Below, piece by piece: positions 17,389 to 25,432 of a DNA stretch of 64,000 nt. The stretch is from DASRHT01 sp035293765 (lineage in GTDB: Bacteria > Chloroflexota > Ktedonobacteria > Ktedonobacterales > Ktedonobacteraceae), in the NCBI GenBank assembly GCA_035293765.1, contig DATGMF010000079.1, positions 1 through 64,000 on the forward strand. Direction: 5' to 3'. The notes beneath the pieces are model-generated. The model saw only the letters and a list, made by a program, of their open reading frames with translations, made no database searches and was not told the DNA's origin. The translations under genes and the position numbers were made by a program. Numbering within the stretch: position 1 is the first letter of the stretch; the number at the start of each line of letters is the position of its first letter.

Positions 17389-17415
17389 AAAAAAGCAGAG
17401 GTTTTTTCCTCTGCT
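17389..17415 (-). terminator. Attenuator terminator before aroF
   Basis: On the minus strand AGCAGAGG, a loop of six A, CCTCTGCT and then a T run (17394-17389) form a textbook intrinsic terminator. It lies about 60 nt before the aroF start and inside its own transcript, so it must be conditionally avoided for expression. Confidence 0.85.
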
Positions 17416-17416
17416 G

Positions 17417-17475
17417 CTCCAGCACGCTGGTGGTTAGTTTTCGCTCAGCCCAAAAGGCCCACCATCATGCTGGAG
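17417..17475 (-). promoter_or_regulatory. Leader hairpin overlapping the leader-peptide stop
   Basis: Minus-strand arms 17475-17459 (CTCCAGCATGATGGTGG) and 17433-17417 (CCACCAGCGTGCTGGAG) pair at 15 of 17 positions. The 5' arm contains the last codons and stop of the leader peptide, so a ribosome there would block it. The 3' arm lies directly before the terminator. A short alternative pairing, TGCTG/CAGCA, joins the 3' arm to the terminator's first arm and could be an antiterminator. Confidence 0.6.
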
Positions 17476-17527
17476 GGCTAAACCAATAATAAAAACTATA
17501 TTGTTGGGCAATTGGCTTGCTGAGCAT
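17465..17527 (-). CDS. Aromatic leader peptide of aroF attenuator
   Basis: A 20-codon frame: MLSKPIAQQYSFYYWFSPPA, then TGA. A Shine-Dalgarno-like GGAAGGGACGGAG precedes the ATG at 17527. Six of its seven consecutive residues 10-16 are aromatic (Y-S-F-Y-Y-W-F), covering all three aromatic amino acids made by the shikimate pathway. It sits between the promoter and the hairpin/terminator pair, as in classical amino-acid attenuators. Stalling at these codons when charged tRNAs are scarce would alter RNA pairing and allow read-through into aroF. Too short for ordinary gene finders. Confidence 0.75.
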   Translation of the reverse strand: MLSKPIAQQYSFYYWFSPPA

Positions 17528-17587
17528 AAACTCCGTCCCTTCCGTTAGTAACGTAAGGATAGAACTGCATCTTCGACTCTATTATAG

Positions 17588-17616
17588 AGTATACGCAACG
17601 CACCGAAATATGTCAA
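17588..17616 (-). promoter_or_regulatory. aroF promoter
   Basis: Perfect TTGACA (17611-17616) and TATACT (17588-17593) with a 17-nt spacer on the minus strand. Transcription from about 17581 gives a leader of some 250 nt holding the peptide and attenuator. Confidence 0.85.
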
Positions 17617-17705
17617 GGGGTAGAGACGGGCGCGAAGCGGGCAGGGCAACCAGTAGCTCCCCGAGTTGTGGCTCCCCGCTTCATCGTGGGAGGAGTTGCC
17701 CCTAC

Positions 17706-18473
17706 CTAGCGTTTTTTCTCGCGGCGCTGGCTGGCTTTATATTCCTGATAGAGCTTGTCGCCTGATGTTACCGCCGGTGGGGCCTGTTCTCTGGCCTTGG
17801 TCCTGGGTTTGGCGGCAGGGGTCGGGGTGGGGGCGCCACTCATGCCGGTAAGGCTGCGGGGAATGAGGTCCAGCTTAGCCAGGATGACGAGAACGATCAC
17901 AAGCGTTGCCAGGAAGAGTAGCGTCGATACCTTAATAGGAATTGATGCGCCGAAAAGGTTGAGCGTCGTTAATAGGCGCTCCAGGCCCGCATTGGTCAGG
18001 AATGCCTGTTCCAGGCCGCCGAGGTAGCTTGCGCCGATCAGGTAAATAGCCATACCGAGAATATAGCGTGTTTTGAATGTGCCGGTTGGCCGCGCCGGTG
18101 TTCTGCTGGTGCTGGTTGCCGCACGCGTTGTTTTCGTCTCGGTTTTTTTTGCGCTGGCAGCTTTTTCAGGTTGTGTGACTTTCCCACGGGTCGCACGCGC
18201 CAGGCGGGCCTGCGCGACATCCACCTCTTTTGTTTTATTCTCCTGGTCATTCTTGCCAACCGTGGAGAAGAAGCCGGGCAGGCGGCGCGGCCTGGGCGCG
18301 GCTACAGGCTCAGCGGCTGAACTGGTTTCAGCTATGTCAACGGCGAGTTTTTCAGTATCGGGTGCTAACGTAGCGGTTTCTGGCCCCTCAGTCCGCTCTG
18401 TTACCAATTTGGGACGGGTGCGCTGGCTGCGAGCTCTGACTTTTTTACTGGTGCCGGGCTGTTCCAGACTCAT
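17706..18473 (-). CDS. Two-helix membrane protein with charged cytoplasmic arm
   Basis: 255 residues. The first ~130 are Lys/Arg/Thr/Ala-rich and look disordered. Two hydrophobic helices follow (about 136-158 and 183-204), then a short Pro/Ala/Lys tail ending YQEYKASQRREKKR. GAGG precedes the ATG. No family was recognised. Confidence 0.7.
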   Translation of the reverse strand: MSLEQPGTSKKVRARSQRTRPKLVTERTEGPETATLAPDTEKLAVDIAETSSAAEPVAAPRPRRLPGFFSTVGKNDQENKTKEVDVAQARLARATRGKVTQPEKAASAKKTETKTTRAATSTSRTPARPTGTFKTRYILGMAIYLIGASYLGGLEQAFLTNAGLERLLTTLNLFGASIPIKVSTLLFLATLVIVLVILAKLDLIPRSLTGMSGAPTPTPAAKPRTKAREQAPPAVTSGDKLYQEYKASQRREKKR

Positions 18474-18599
18474 GATTTACCTCGTTTGCATCTTGCTTTT
18501 AACATTTCTATCCAATCAACCACAATCTTGTCAAGAGGGGCACTCTCTAAAAGAAAAGGCAAGTGTCCCCTTTACTATACCACGTCCCACGACACTTCG

Positions 18600-18914
18600 T
18601 CAGCCTGTGTAGGAGAAGTTTCTTTCGCAACGGGTTGACAGGAGGTCGGCGCATTTCTCTCCTATCATCATGCAGGTCATGCATGGGTTCACGCTGATCA
18701 TGGTGGGAAAGATCGAGGCGTCGGCAACTCTCAGGTGGTGAACGCCTTTGACGCGCAGTTGGGGGTCAACGACGGTCATTGGATGGTCACTTGCGCCCAT
18801 GCGACACGTTCCCGCCGGATGGTAGACCGTGTTGGCGGTGCGCCGGGCGTACTCCGAAAGCTCGCACTCATCCTGTACATGATTGCCAGGAGCGAGTTCT
18901 CTTTTGATCCAGCG
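18600..18914 (-). pseudogene. C-terminal remnant of a GMC-family oxidoreductase
   Basis: A frame closed upstream by TAA at 18915-18917 encodes WIKRELAPG, VYHPAGTCRMG, VVDPQLRVKGVHHLRVADAS and SVNPCMTCMMIGEKCADLL, the C-terminal domain of glucose-methanol-choline oxidoreductases. The His of HPAG and the Asn of SVNP, the usual catalytic pair, are kept. The ~400-residue FAD-binding part is missing, so this is a dead fragment. It borders the cellulase locus. Confidence 0.85.
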
Positions 18915-19120
18915 TTATTTCCACAGGAGAAACCTCAATGCTCTCGGCTCCTAGTGGAGCCCTTCCCGATTGCTAAAGTATATCTCAGCTTTGGGAACTC
19001 TAGCAAAGTGCGCCATTTAGTGGGTGATGGATACATAGAGTCCTGGTTGCGGCAGGAAATCGCAACCAGGACTACAGGCGCACTCAATAAGGTACTCACC
19101 AGGACGGTGGTGATAGCAGC

Positions 19121-20980
19121 CTAAAAGGACGGGTTAGCGTTTTGGACCAGCGTATCAAACCCGGCCTGGAACCAGGCACCAGAGACCGGAGCGTTAGCCA
19201 TAGCCCCCGTCGGCAGGTTGTTGTTCAGCGGATCGCCGCCAAACGTCGGGTCGCACATGCGGTCGAAGCCCTTGCCCGTGGGATTCTGAGGCCCCGTTGG
19301 AATCAGCGAGCTTGAGCCATCAGATTCGCCAGGCGGCTTGATCCAGACGAACGCGGCAATATTAGGCATCGGATTCGCTTGTGGGCGAGCCCCGATGCCA
19401 CCAGGCTGGTTGCACCAGTTGCCGCGGCCAATGCGCTTGTCGATCCTGGTGGCGTTAACGAATGTGTTCAGATCCGTTGAGGTGCTCGGTCCTGTCGGGC
19501 GAGCGGAGCCTCCCCAACCGTTACGCGACGTGTCGATTAACATGCCAATGGTGCTCGGGAAGCCGGCGGCGATAAACGCATTGCGCATATCGGTGTCATA
19601 GGTGGCCTCGTCGATGTAGGTGTTCCACTGGTAGAAGGTGGCGGAGCGCACCGGCTGACCGTTGATCTGCTGATTGGCGGTCATGAACGGCTCGGTCGTC
19701 GGCGTATAGTTGGCGGTGTTGCTGATGAAGCCATCCACACTATTGACGCCGGCGGTCGTGCCCTTGATCGTGTTGCTGATCAGGGTCACAGCGGGCTGGA
19801 AGTTGCTGGTCCAGCCGAGCCAGCCGTCGTGGGCAATATCGACGTAGTTGTATACGTTCGGGATCGCGTGCAGCTTGTTCAGTGCGTATTGGACGCCCTG
19901 CACGTAAGCGCCGCTGGAGTTTGCCTCAGCGCACTTGGCGATATTCAGGTTGGTGACCAGGTTGGGCAGCGAGTCCGGCTCGATGATCGCGACGATGCGC
20001 AAATTGCTATATTTCGGCAGACTGAACGTGGCCGCAATCGGGTCGATATACTGTGATTTGTAGATCGACAGACCGTTATTGGCGACAGTTAGCTCGCCGT
20101 TAGACGCCAGGGCTGCGCAATCGCGGTCAGGCAGGTCGTAGATGACGAAAGTGATCACGACGGGCTGGCTGCCGGTGGCCTGGGACAGTGCCGCATCCAG
20201 GTGCCCTGCCAGGCTTCTGGCGTAGCCCGGACCGCCGCTGATCGCGCCCATGCTGTCGAGCCAGACGGCTGTCGAGTACTGAGCGACTTTGGCCTCCTGC
20301 GTCCCGAGTGTGCCTCCTACCGAAGCTGCGCCCGCTTTAACGTTCGCGGCCCAATCAGGGTTGATGTATCCCTGAGCGCCAACGTAAGGATTGGCAACGT
20401 GCGTGCCAGGCGGTGGCGGCGGGGTAGGTGTAGGCGTATTCGTCGGCGTCTGGGTAGGCGTGGGTGTATTCGTCTGAGTCGGAGTTGGCGTATTCGTTGG
20501 CGGCGGTGGCGTGCCATTACAGGCATTACCATTGATGGTAAAGCTTGTAGGTGCGGTATTGCTACCACTCCAGTTGGCGTTAAAGCCAGGAGGAGAGGTC
20601 ACCGTCGCGCCCGCCGCAACGGCTCCATTATAGGACAGGCTGGTGATCGTCACCGCTGCGCCATTTTGCGTAAAGTTGCCATTCCACAACTGCGTGATCG
20701 TCTGGCCGTTGGGGAACGAGAACTGCAAGCTCCAGCTCGTCCATGCTGAGGCGCTGGTATTTTGAATGGTGAAACTTGCCCCGAAGCCAGTGTTCCACTG
20801 GTTTGTTACTGTGTAGGTCACCACACAGGATGAATCTGCATGCGTAGCCGTAGCCTCTATGAACAAGCTGCTGATGAGCAAAGTCAGCACGCTCGCGAGC
20901 AAGACCAGACTTCGTAGCTTGTTTTTAGCGAGCAAACCTGGAAGTCTACTCTGTGAGATGCGACGCTTGATATCGCGCAT
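19121..20980 (-). CDS. Secreted GH6 cellobiohydrolase with N-terminal CBM2
   Basis: 619 residues from the ATG at 20980, preceded by AAAGGAGG. A signal peptide (LRSLVLLASVLTLLISSLF) leads to a CBM2 (about 52-155: VTYTVTNQWNTGFGASFTI, WSLQFSFPNGQTITQLWNG, FNANWSGSNTAPTSF). A Thr/Pro linker leads to a GH6 catalytic domain. GH6 landmarks are VIYDLPDRDCAA, VAIIEPDSLPNL with the acid Asp, and AFVWIKPPGESDG. It cuts cellobiose from non-reducing chain ends by inversion. It is the only enzyme here with CBM2 at the N-terminus. It lies 180 nt downstream of GH48, likely the same transcript, giving an exo-exo pair acting from opposite ends. Confidence 0.95.
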   Translation of the reverse strand: MRDIKRRISQSRLPGLLAKNKLRSLVLLASVLTLLISSLFIEATATHADSSCVVTYTVTNQWNTGFGASFTIQNTSASAWTSWSLQFSFPNGQTITQLWNGNFTQNGAAVTITSLSYNGAVAAGATVTSPPGFNANWSGSNTAPTSFTINGNACNGTPPPPTNTPTPTQTNTPTPTQTPTNTPTPTPPPPPGTHVANPYVGAQGYINPDWAANVKAGAASVGGTLGTQEAKVAQYSTAVWLDSMGAISGGPGYARSLAGHLDAALSQATGSQPVVITFVIYDLPDRDCAALASNGELTVANNGLSIYKSQYIDPIAATFSLPKYSNLRIVAIIEPDSLPNLVTNLNIAKCAEANSSGAYVQGVQYALNKLHAIPNVYNYVDIAHDGWLGWTSNFQPAVTLISNTIKGTTAGVNSVDGFISNTANYTPTTEPFMTANQQINGQPVRSATFYQWNTYIDEATYDTDMRNAFIAAGFPSTIGMLIDTSRNGWGGSARPTGPSTSTDLNTFVNATRIDKRIGRGNWCNQPGGIGARPQANPMPNIAAFVWIKPPGESDGSSSLIPTGPQNPTGKGFDRMCDPTFGGDPLNNNLPTGAMANAPVSGAWFQAGFDTLVQNANPSF

Positions 20981-21017
20981 TCTACCCTCCTTTGGGTGCA
21001 ACTAAGAAAAACGATGC

Positions 21018-21157
21018 TAGAAAGATACTTCCTCGCCGAGCGACAGAGCGGAGCTAGCTGTGCTAACAGCGTTGTCGCTCGGAATAGAAAGATACTTCCT
21101 TGCCGAGCGACACTCCCACGATGAGTCGGGGAGCTACAACGCTCAGTCGCTCGGCAA
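21018..21157. repeat. Two copies of a 28-bp motif forming stem-loops
   Basis: The segment TAGAAAGATACTTCCT plus (C/T)GCCGAGCGACA occurs at 21018-21045 and 21085-21112. Each copy pairs with a downstream GTCGCTCGG (21074-21082 and 21146-21154), making two consecutive hairpins between GH48 and GH6. The second stem is 12 bp. They could partially terminate or stabilise the message, or be interspersed palindromic repeats. Confidence 0.7.
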
Positions 21158-21164
21158 AGAAAGA

Positions 21165-23636
21165 TCAGGAAGTACTACAGGACGAACCATTCAAAGTGAA
21201 TGCAGTAGGAGGTGAATTACTGCCACTCCAGTTGGCATTAAAGCCAGGAGGAGAGCTCAGCGTGGCCCCTGCCGGGATCGAGCCGTTGTAGGACAGGTTG
21301 GTAATCGTCACCTTCGCGCCATTTTGCGTAAAGTTGCCGTTCCACAGTTGCGTGATTGTCTGGCCGTTGGGGAAGCTAAATTGCAAGCTCCAGCCATTGA
21401 TCGCCGTCGTTCCGGTGTTGGTAATCGTGAAGCTGGCCCCGAAGCCGGTGTTCCACTGGTTCGTCACCGTGTAGATCACCTTACAAGTCGCGCTCGGGTT
21501 CGGAGTGGGACTTGGCGTCGGGCTCGGCGTGGGCGTAGGTGTTGATGTTTGTGTGGGCGTAGGTGTCGGTGTTGATGTCTGCGTGGGCGTGGGTGTAGGC
21601 GTCCCTCCTGATGGTGGGAACAGGATATCAACATCAGCCATTGCCATAGCGATATCGGCCTGAGCCCAGAAACGATGGTAGTTAAAGGTTGGCGCCGGAC
21701 CCCCATTCAGGTAGGCTTGCACCTTTGGAAAGGCGGGATCTGACGTATACTTGGGCCGCTCGGTAAGAAACGTCGTGGACGAATTGAGCGTCGCGCCCTG
21801 TGCATTGGTGCCTACCCAGTTCGCAGGAATAGAGACCGAGTCGTTGAACTGGTTATAGTCCTTGCGAGTTTCGGGGTTGGAGACGCCGATGCTGTCAGCA
21901 AAGTTGGCCCACATATCGGTCAGCAGTGTCTGAGCCAGGGTGCGCGACGTGGTGTCGCCAGATTTGGCGGCATAGTACAGCAGGGTCTTAGCCAGCGCAG
22001 CCGTGACGCCCACATCAGTAGTGGTGTCTACCACGGTCACATGCAGGCCCGCATTGTTCACCGAGGTCGTCCCGGCAGTCCAGTTCCCTCCCGGCTGACC
22101 GCTCCAGTTAAGGGTTGAGGGGATCGTGTAAGTGCCATTGGAGTTGACTGTCGTCTCTGACTTGGCCCAGGCGACCCATTTATCCAGGATCGACTTGGCC
22201 GTGGCATCGCCGGTCTCGAAGTAATACTCGGCAACCCGTTCCATTGACCATGCCTGGAAACCAAACCAGTTGTTGCTGGGCGGATCATGGTAGACCGGTT
22301 CGAAATCGTAGGCCATGCCGTAGAATGTGGGATCACCGGCAGGAGGCGTTCCATACTGTCCATTCCAACTATTGGTCGCGCCACCGGCGATGGCACCTTC
22401 AGCCGATTGCAGCCACTGATAGAACTGTAACATGCGTTGCAGGCTGGTGGCCCAGTCACCGGGAGCGGTTGGAGACTTGGGTTTGAGAGCGGGCACAGTG
22501 CTCAGCGCCCAGGCGGCCAGAGGGTTCTGGTAGCCCTGGTGGGCAGCGCTGGCACCGATACGCCAGGCCCAGCTACCGGCGGAAGGGAGCGCTCCGCCCC
22601 AGGCATAGTACCAGTCCAGCAAATAGGTTGAACTGTTTTTGCCGCTACCTGCCGGGCAACTCGTGCTTGTACAACCCATCGTCTTGAAGTATTTATCGTA
22701 GGTGCCATAGCGCAGATAGTCACCCATCTTCGATGCTTCGGCAACTTGAGATGCTATCGCGCTCCCCTGTCCTTGAGCAGTCGCCCAGGTATAGGCCCAA
22801 AAGGCTGCCTGGACCGTGCGCGCATCAGCATCAGGAGCATCGGTATAGCGCCACTGCTGCGAGTAGCCACCTCCTGAAGCCGAGGTGTTGAATAGCGTCA
22901 AAAAGCCGGTTCCATCGTTCCTGCCCCAGGTGAATGTCTCACATTCTGGTTGAACTACCGTCTTCCAGACCGACTCCGATGCGCCACGCTGGTACGAGTT
23001 GATGAAAGATGGCTTGGTCGTGCCATCCCCACAGTGACCGTAACCGTACCAGTTATCCGTGTCGAGCAGCCAGGGCATGCCAAAGATATCGGAAGTGCCG
23101 TAGGTCTGCTGGAGTTCGTTAGCCAGTGGATCTTGCCCCACCGACACAGATGTGGAGAGCTGGGTTGGATAATCGGTGATATTGGGTGACTCTGGCGCGT
23201 ACTGCGCGGGACTGCTGGGATTATAGCCGCTGTTGGTCGGCTGATCGGCGTGTGATGGAATCATATACTTATCCATCGTCGCCCAGGCGTTGATAAAGGG
23301 CTGCCAGTTCCCCGTCACCTGACCGTAGGTCGCCTCCAGCCAGATCCAGAAGCTGAACGTTTCTGACGTGGTTTCGTGGCCGTAGTCTGGCGCTTCTACT
23401 ATCAGGGTCTCCACTGAATGGTAGGGGATACCCAGAGGGCTAAAATACCCATTGGCCGGATTCTTGATCTCACCATAGAGAGTCAGGAAATGCTGGGTAT
23501 AGATGGATGTGGCATTTGCAGTTCGAGTAGCACTATGTGCTAGCGGAATACGTTGGCCTCCTAAAAATCCAGAGATCATCAGCGTCGTGACGATGATCCC
23601 CAGTAAAACATATTGAAAGATCCTCTTTGGAGTCAC
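21165..23636 (-). CDS. Secreted GH48 reducing-end cellobiohydrolase with C-terminal CBM2
   Basis: 823 residues from a GTG at 23636, chosen because AAAAGGAGG lies 5 nt upstream. A signal peptide (YVLLGIIVTTLMISGFLGG) leads to a ~630-residue GH48 domain: FLTLYGEIKNPANGYFSP, APDYGHETTSETFSFWIWLE with the expected catalytic Glu, then TDNWYGYGHCGD and YDFEPVYHDPPSNNWFGFQA. A (TPTP)-type linker leads to a CBM2. GH48 is a hallmark of complete cellulose degraders and acts processively from reducing ends. It is first gene of the GH48-GH6 unit under the shared cellulase promoter at 23916-23960. Confidence 0.96.
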   Translation of the reverse strand: MTPKRIFQYVLLGIIVTTLMISGFLGGQRIPLAHSATRTANATSIYTQHFLTLYGEIKNPANGYFSPLGIPYHSVETLIVEAPDYGHETTSETFSFWIWLEATYGQVTGNWQPFINAWATMDKYMIPSHADQPTNSGYNPSSPAQYAPESPNITDYPTQLSTSVSVGQDPLANELQQTYGTSDIFGMPWLLDTDNWYGYGHCGDGTTKPSFINSYQRGASESVWKTVVQPECETFTWGRNDGTGFLTLFNTSASGGGYSQQWRYTDAPDADARTVQAAFWAYTWATAQGQGSAIASQVAEASKMGDYLRYGTYDKYFKTMGCTSTSCPAGSGKNSSTYLLDWYYAWGGALPSAGSWAWRIGASAAHQGYQNPLAAWALSTVPALKPKSPTAPGDWATSLQRMLQFYQWLQSAEGAIAGGATNSWNGQYGTPPAGDPTFYGMAYDFEPVYHDPPSNNWFGFQAWSMERVAEYYFETGDATAKSILDKWVAWAKSETTVNSNGTYTIPSTLNWSGQPGGNWTAGTTSVNNAGLHVTVVDTTTDVGVTAALAKTLLYYAAKSGDTTSRTLAQTLLTDMWANFADSIGVSNPETRKDYNQFNDSVSIPANWVGTNAQGATLNSSTTFLTERPKYTSDPAFPKVQAYLNGGPAPTFNYHRFWAQADIAMAMADVDILFPPSGGTPTPTPTQTSTPTPTPTQTSTPTPTPSPTPSPTPNPSATCKVIYTVTNQWNTGFGASFTITNTGTTAINGWSLQFSFPNGQTITQLWNGNFTQNGAKVTITNLSYNGSIPAGATLSSPPGFNANWSGSNSPPTAFTLNGSSCSTS

Positions 23637-23847
23637 TCTAACCTCCTTTTTACACAATGCTAAACCCAGGTGGTATAGACCATCCAACTACTCTCCAGAC
23701 TGCGGTGTCGATGCCCCATGACAGAGCCAGCGTTGAGGAGAGCAACCGTTATCCGCTGCATAAGTTGTGGGTGGCGTCTCAGCCTGCTCTGCACCTCCTT
23801 CTCACTGTGATATTTCGAGCGTGAGTGAGGAAAAGAATAATCGTAAT

Positions 23848-23960
23848 CGTTTACGTGAACGTTTACATTAACGGGTAAGTAATGGTAAGATACGTGATGA
23901 ACTGGTTTTGATTGTAGTGTAGCTAATCATTTTTCTGCATACAACGACATCCACTAGACA
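23848..23960 (-). promoter_or_regulatory. Cellulase promoter A (GH48-GH6) with operator
   Basis: Reading the minus strand: an upstream box TGTCTAGTG (23960-23952), 7 nt, TTGTAT as -35 (23944-23939), 17 nt, TACACT as -10 (23921-23916). About 50 nt further into the leader lies TGTAAACGTTCACG followed by TAAACG (23867-23848), a LacI/CRE-type operator. The leader to the GH48 GTG is about 270 nt. The divergent XRE gene starts at 24081, so its promoter shares this stretch. Confidence 0.75.
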
Positions 23961-24080
23961 CACTATGGACAGATAGAAGCGGGCAGAACGGGAGTCAGGA
24001 GTACATTGTTGTGCTTAGGAGTTAGCGATCAAGACGTTACACAATCAGTTGTTACGACGAGGTCATTGGAGGACACGCGT

Positions 24081-25262
24081 ATGACACCGAATCGTCGTTT
24101 GAAACAGGCACGCGAACTACGAGGTTGGTCGCAGGCTAAAGTGGCGGAACAGCTTGGCACCGATGCTACCACAGTCAGCCGCTGGGAACGAGGTCTGTTT
24201 TCCCCCACCCCTTATTTTCGCGAGAAACTCTGCGCGCTCTTCGGCAAAAACGCTGCCGAATTAGGGCTGCTGGAAGGCGCAAACCAATCACAAGAGAGCA
24301 ATGGGAACGACTCCTCCCTACGCTCGTCTGCTTCCCTCCTCTTTCAAGCAGGTATAGAATGGCAGGCAAAGGAACTGCATGCAGGAAAAATCACTTCTCC
24401 CGTACCACCTTCCTGGCCGAAACGTACAGACACTTTCACCTACATTCTACAAAGTGCTACATACGATCAACAGGCTCATTTGCTGTGGGGAGAGGCATAT
24501 GTGCGAGCGTTGCAGGGGCAACACAAAGAAGCGCAACTGCTGGGCGAGGCCAGTCTGAGCGCGTTTGAAAGCGTCAATCATTTGAATGCGACAGCTATTC
24601 GTGAGTGGCTTGACCAGCGGGGGCTGGTCCCGCCCACGCCTCCTCCACCCAGTGGAGCCCCACCTCTGCCTGTGCTGCCAGAACAGCGCAAACGCGCTCC
24701 CAGCCAGATTTTGCGCGCAGGGGGCGTTAGCTTTGCTCTCATCCTGATCGTTATCGCATCACTTCTGCTCCCCGGCTTTTCTTTCAATCAGTTCCGCCTA
24801 CCAGCTCTGACCTCGTCAACGGCTCATGCTTTGTCTTCTATGAAGCAAGAGACACCGATGAGGCCGCTCACAGGAGTTGCCAGCATTGCCACTCCAACGC
24901 CCGTCATCGTTGCCACACCTACGCCTATGATCTCTCCTGCTCTGACGCCGCCGACCCCCTCTGCTCTGACGGCTGAGATTTCGCCGGCCAATTTAACGCC
25001 GCAGGATTGTATCCTGGAGGCGCTCGGCTATCGCTGTACACTGACGCTCTGGTTATATGGCAGCGGCCAGGGGCTATTTACCTGGGAGGCTAGCAGCTCA
25101 TTGGCGGCGCAATTCAATGCTAGCAAGGGAACCAGTATGCCAGGGCAGCCATCACAGGTAATTGTTTATATCAGAAGTTCTCCTGGTGAGAAAGGCCAGC
25201 TTATTTTTACTTTTACCTCGTCTGCGGATACATGTACGAAATCCGTCACCTGGCAGGGCTGA
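24081..25262 (+). CDS. Membrane-anchored XRE regulator with extracellular domain
   Basis: 393 residues from the ATG at 24081, preceded by GGAGG 8 nt upstream. The N-terminus is an XRE helix-turn-helix (LKQARELRGWSQAKVAEQLG, TDATTVSRWERGLFSP). A ~150-residue cytoplasmic middle part has helical repeats (HLLWGEAYVRALQGQHKEAQLLG). One transmembrane helix follows at about 215-237 (FALILIVIASLLLPGF), then a Thr/Pro linker and a C-terminal domain of ~90 residues with four Cys that looks Ig-like. This is a one-protein sensor architecture. It is divergent from GH48 and upstream of GH9, so a role in cellulase control is a reasonable inference. Confidence 0.83.
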   Translation: MTPNRRLKQARELRGWSQAKVAEQLGTDATTVSRWERGLFSPTPYFREKLCALFGKNAAELGLLEGANQSQESNGNDSSLRSSASLLFQAGIEWQAKELHAGKITSPVPPSWPKRTDTFTYILQSATYDQQAHLLWGEAYVRALQGQHKEAQLLGEASLSAFESVNHLNATAIREWLDQRGLVPPTPPPPSGAPPLPVLPEQRKRAPSQILRAGGVSFALILIVIASLLLPGFSFNQFRLPALTSSTAHALSSMKQETPMRPLTGVASIATPTPVIVATPTPMISPALTPPTPSALTAEISPANLTPQDCILEALGYRCTLTLWLYGSGQGLFTWEASSSLAAQFNASKGTSMPGQPSQVIVYIRSSPGEKGQLIFTFTSSADTCTKSVTWQG

Positions 25263-25305
25263 ACCACCCCTGCCGGGTAATGCTGCTGACCATGTGCTTA
25301 GTAAC

Positions 25306-25351
25306 TGTCTAGTGTGTGTTCTTGTATCTGGATTATCATGCTAGGTACAGT
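25306..25351 (+). promoter_or_regulatory. Cellulase promoter C (GH9)
   Basis: TGTCTAGTG (25306-25314), 7 nt, TTGTAT (25322-25327), 18 nt, TACAGT (25346-25351). The same box, the same 7-nt gap and the same -35 occur at the GH48 and GH-A/GH5 promoters. No LacI-type operator was seen in this leader. Confidence 0.75.
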
Positions 25352-25432
25352 ACATCATACGCTCTTGTTTTATTTGGGAACATCTATGAAAAGGGGATGG
25401 GTACCCTCTATACCCTGAAAGGACAGGGGAAT

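Noticed and set aside
17340..17620. T-box riboswitch upstream of aroF
   Set aside because: No T-box antiterminator consensus was found, whereas an aromatic leader peptide is plain.
21480..21605. Short tandem repeats that could suggest a minisatellite or CRISPR
   Set aside because: They encode the Thr/Pro linker of GH48; similar runs occur at the linkers of the other cellulases. No spacer structure.
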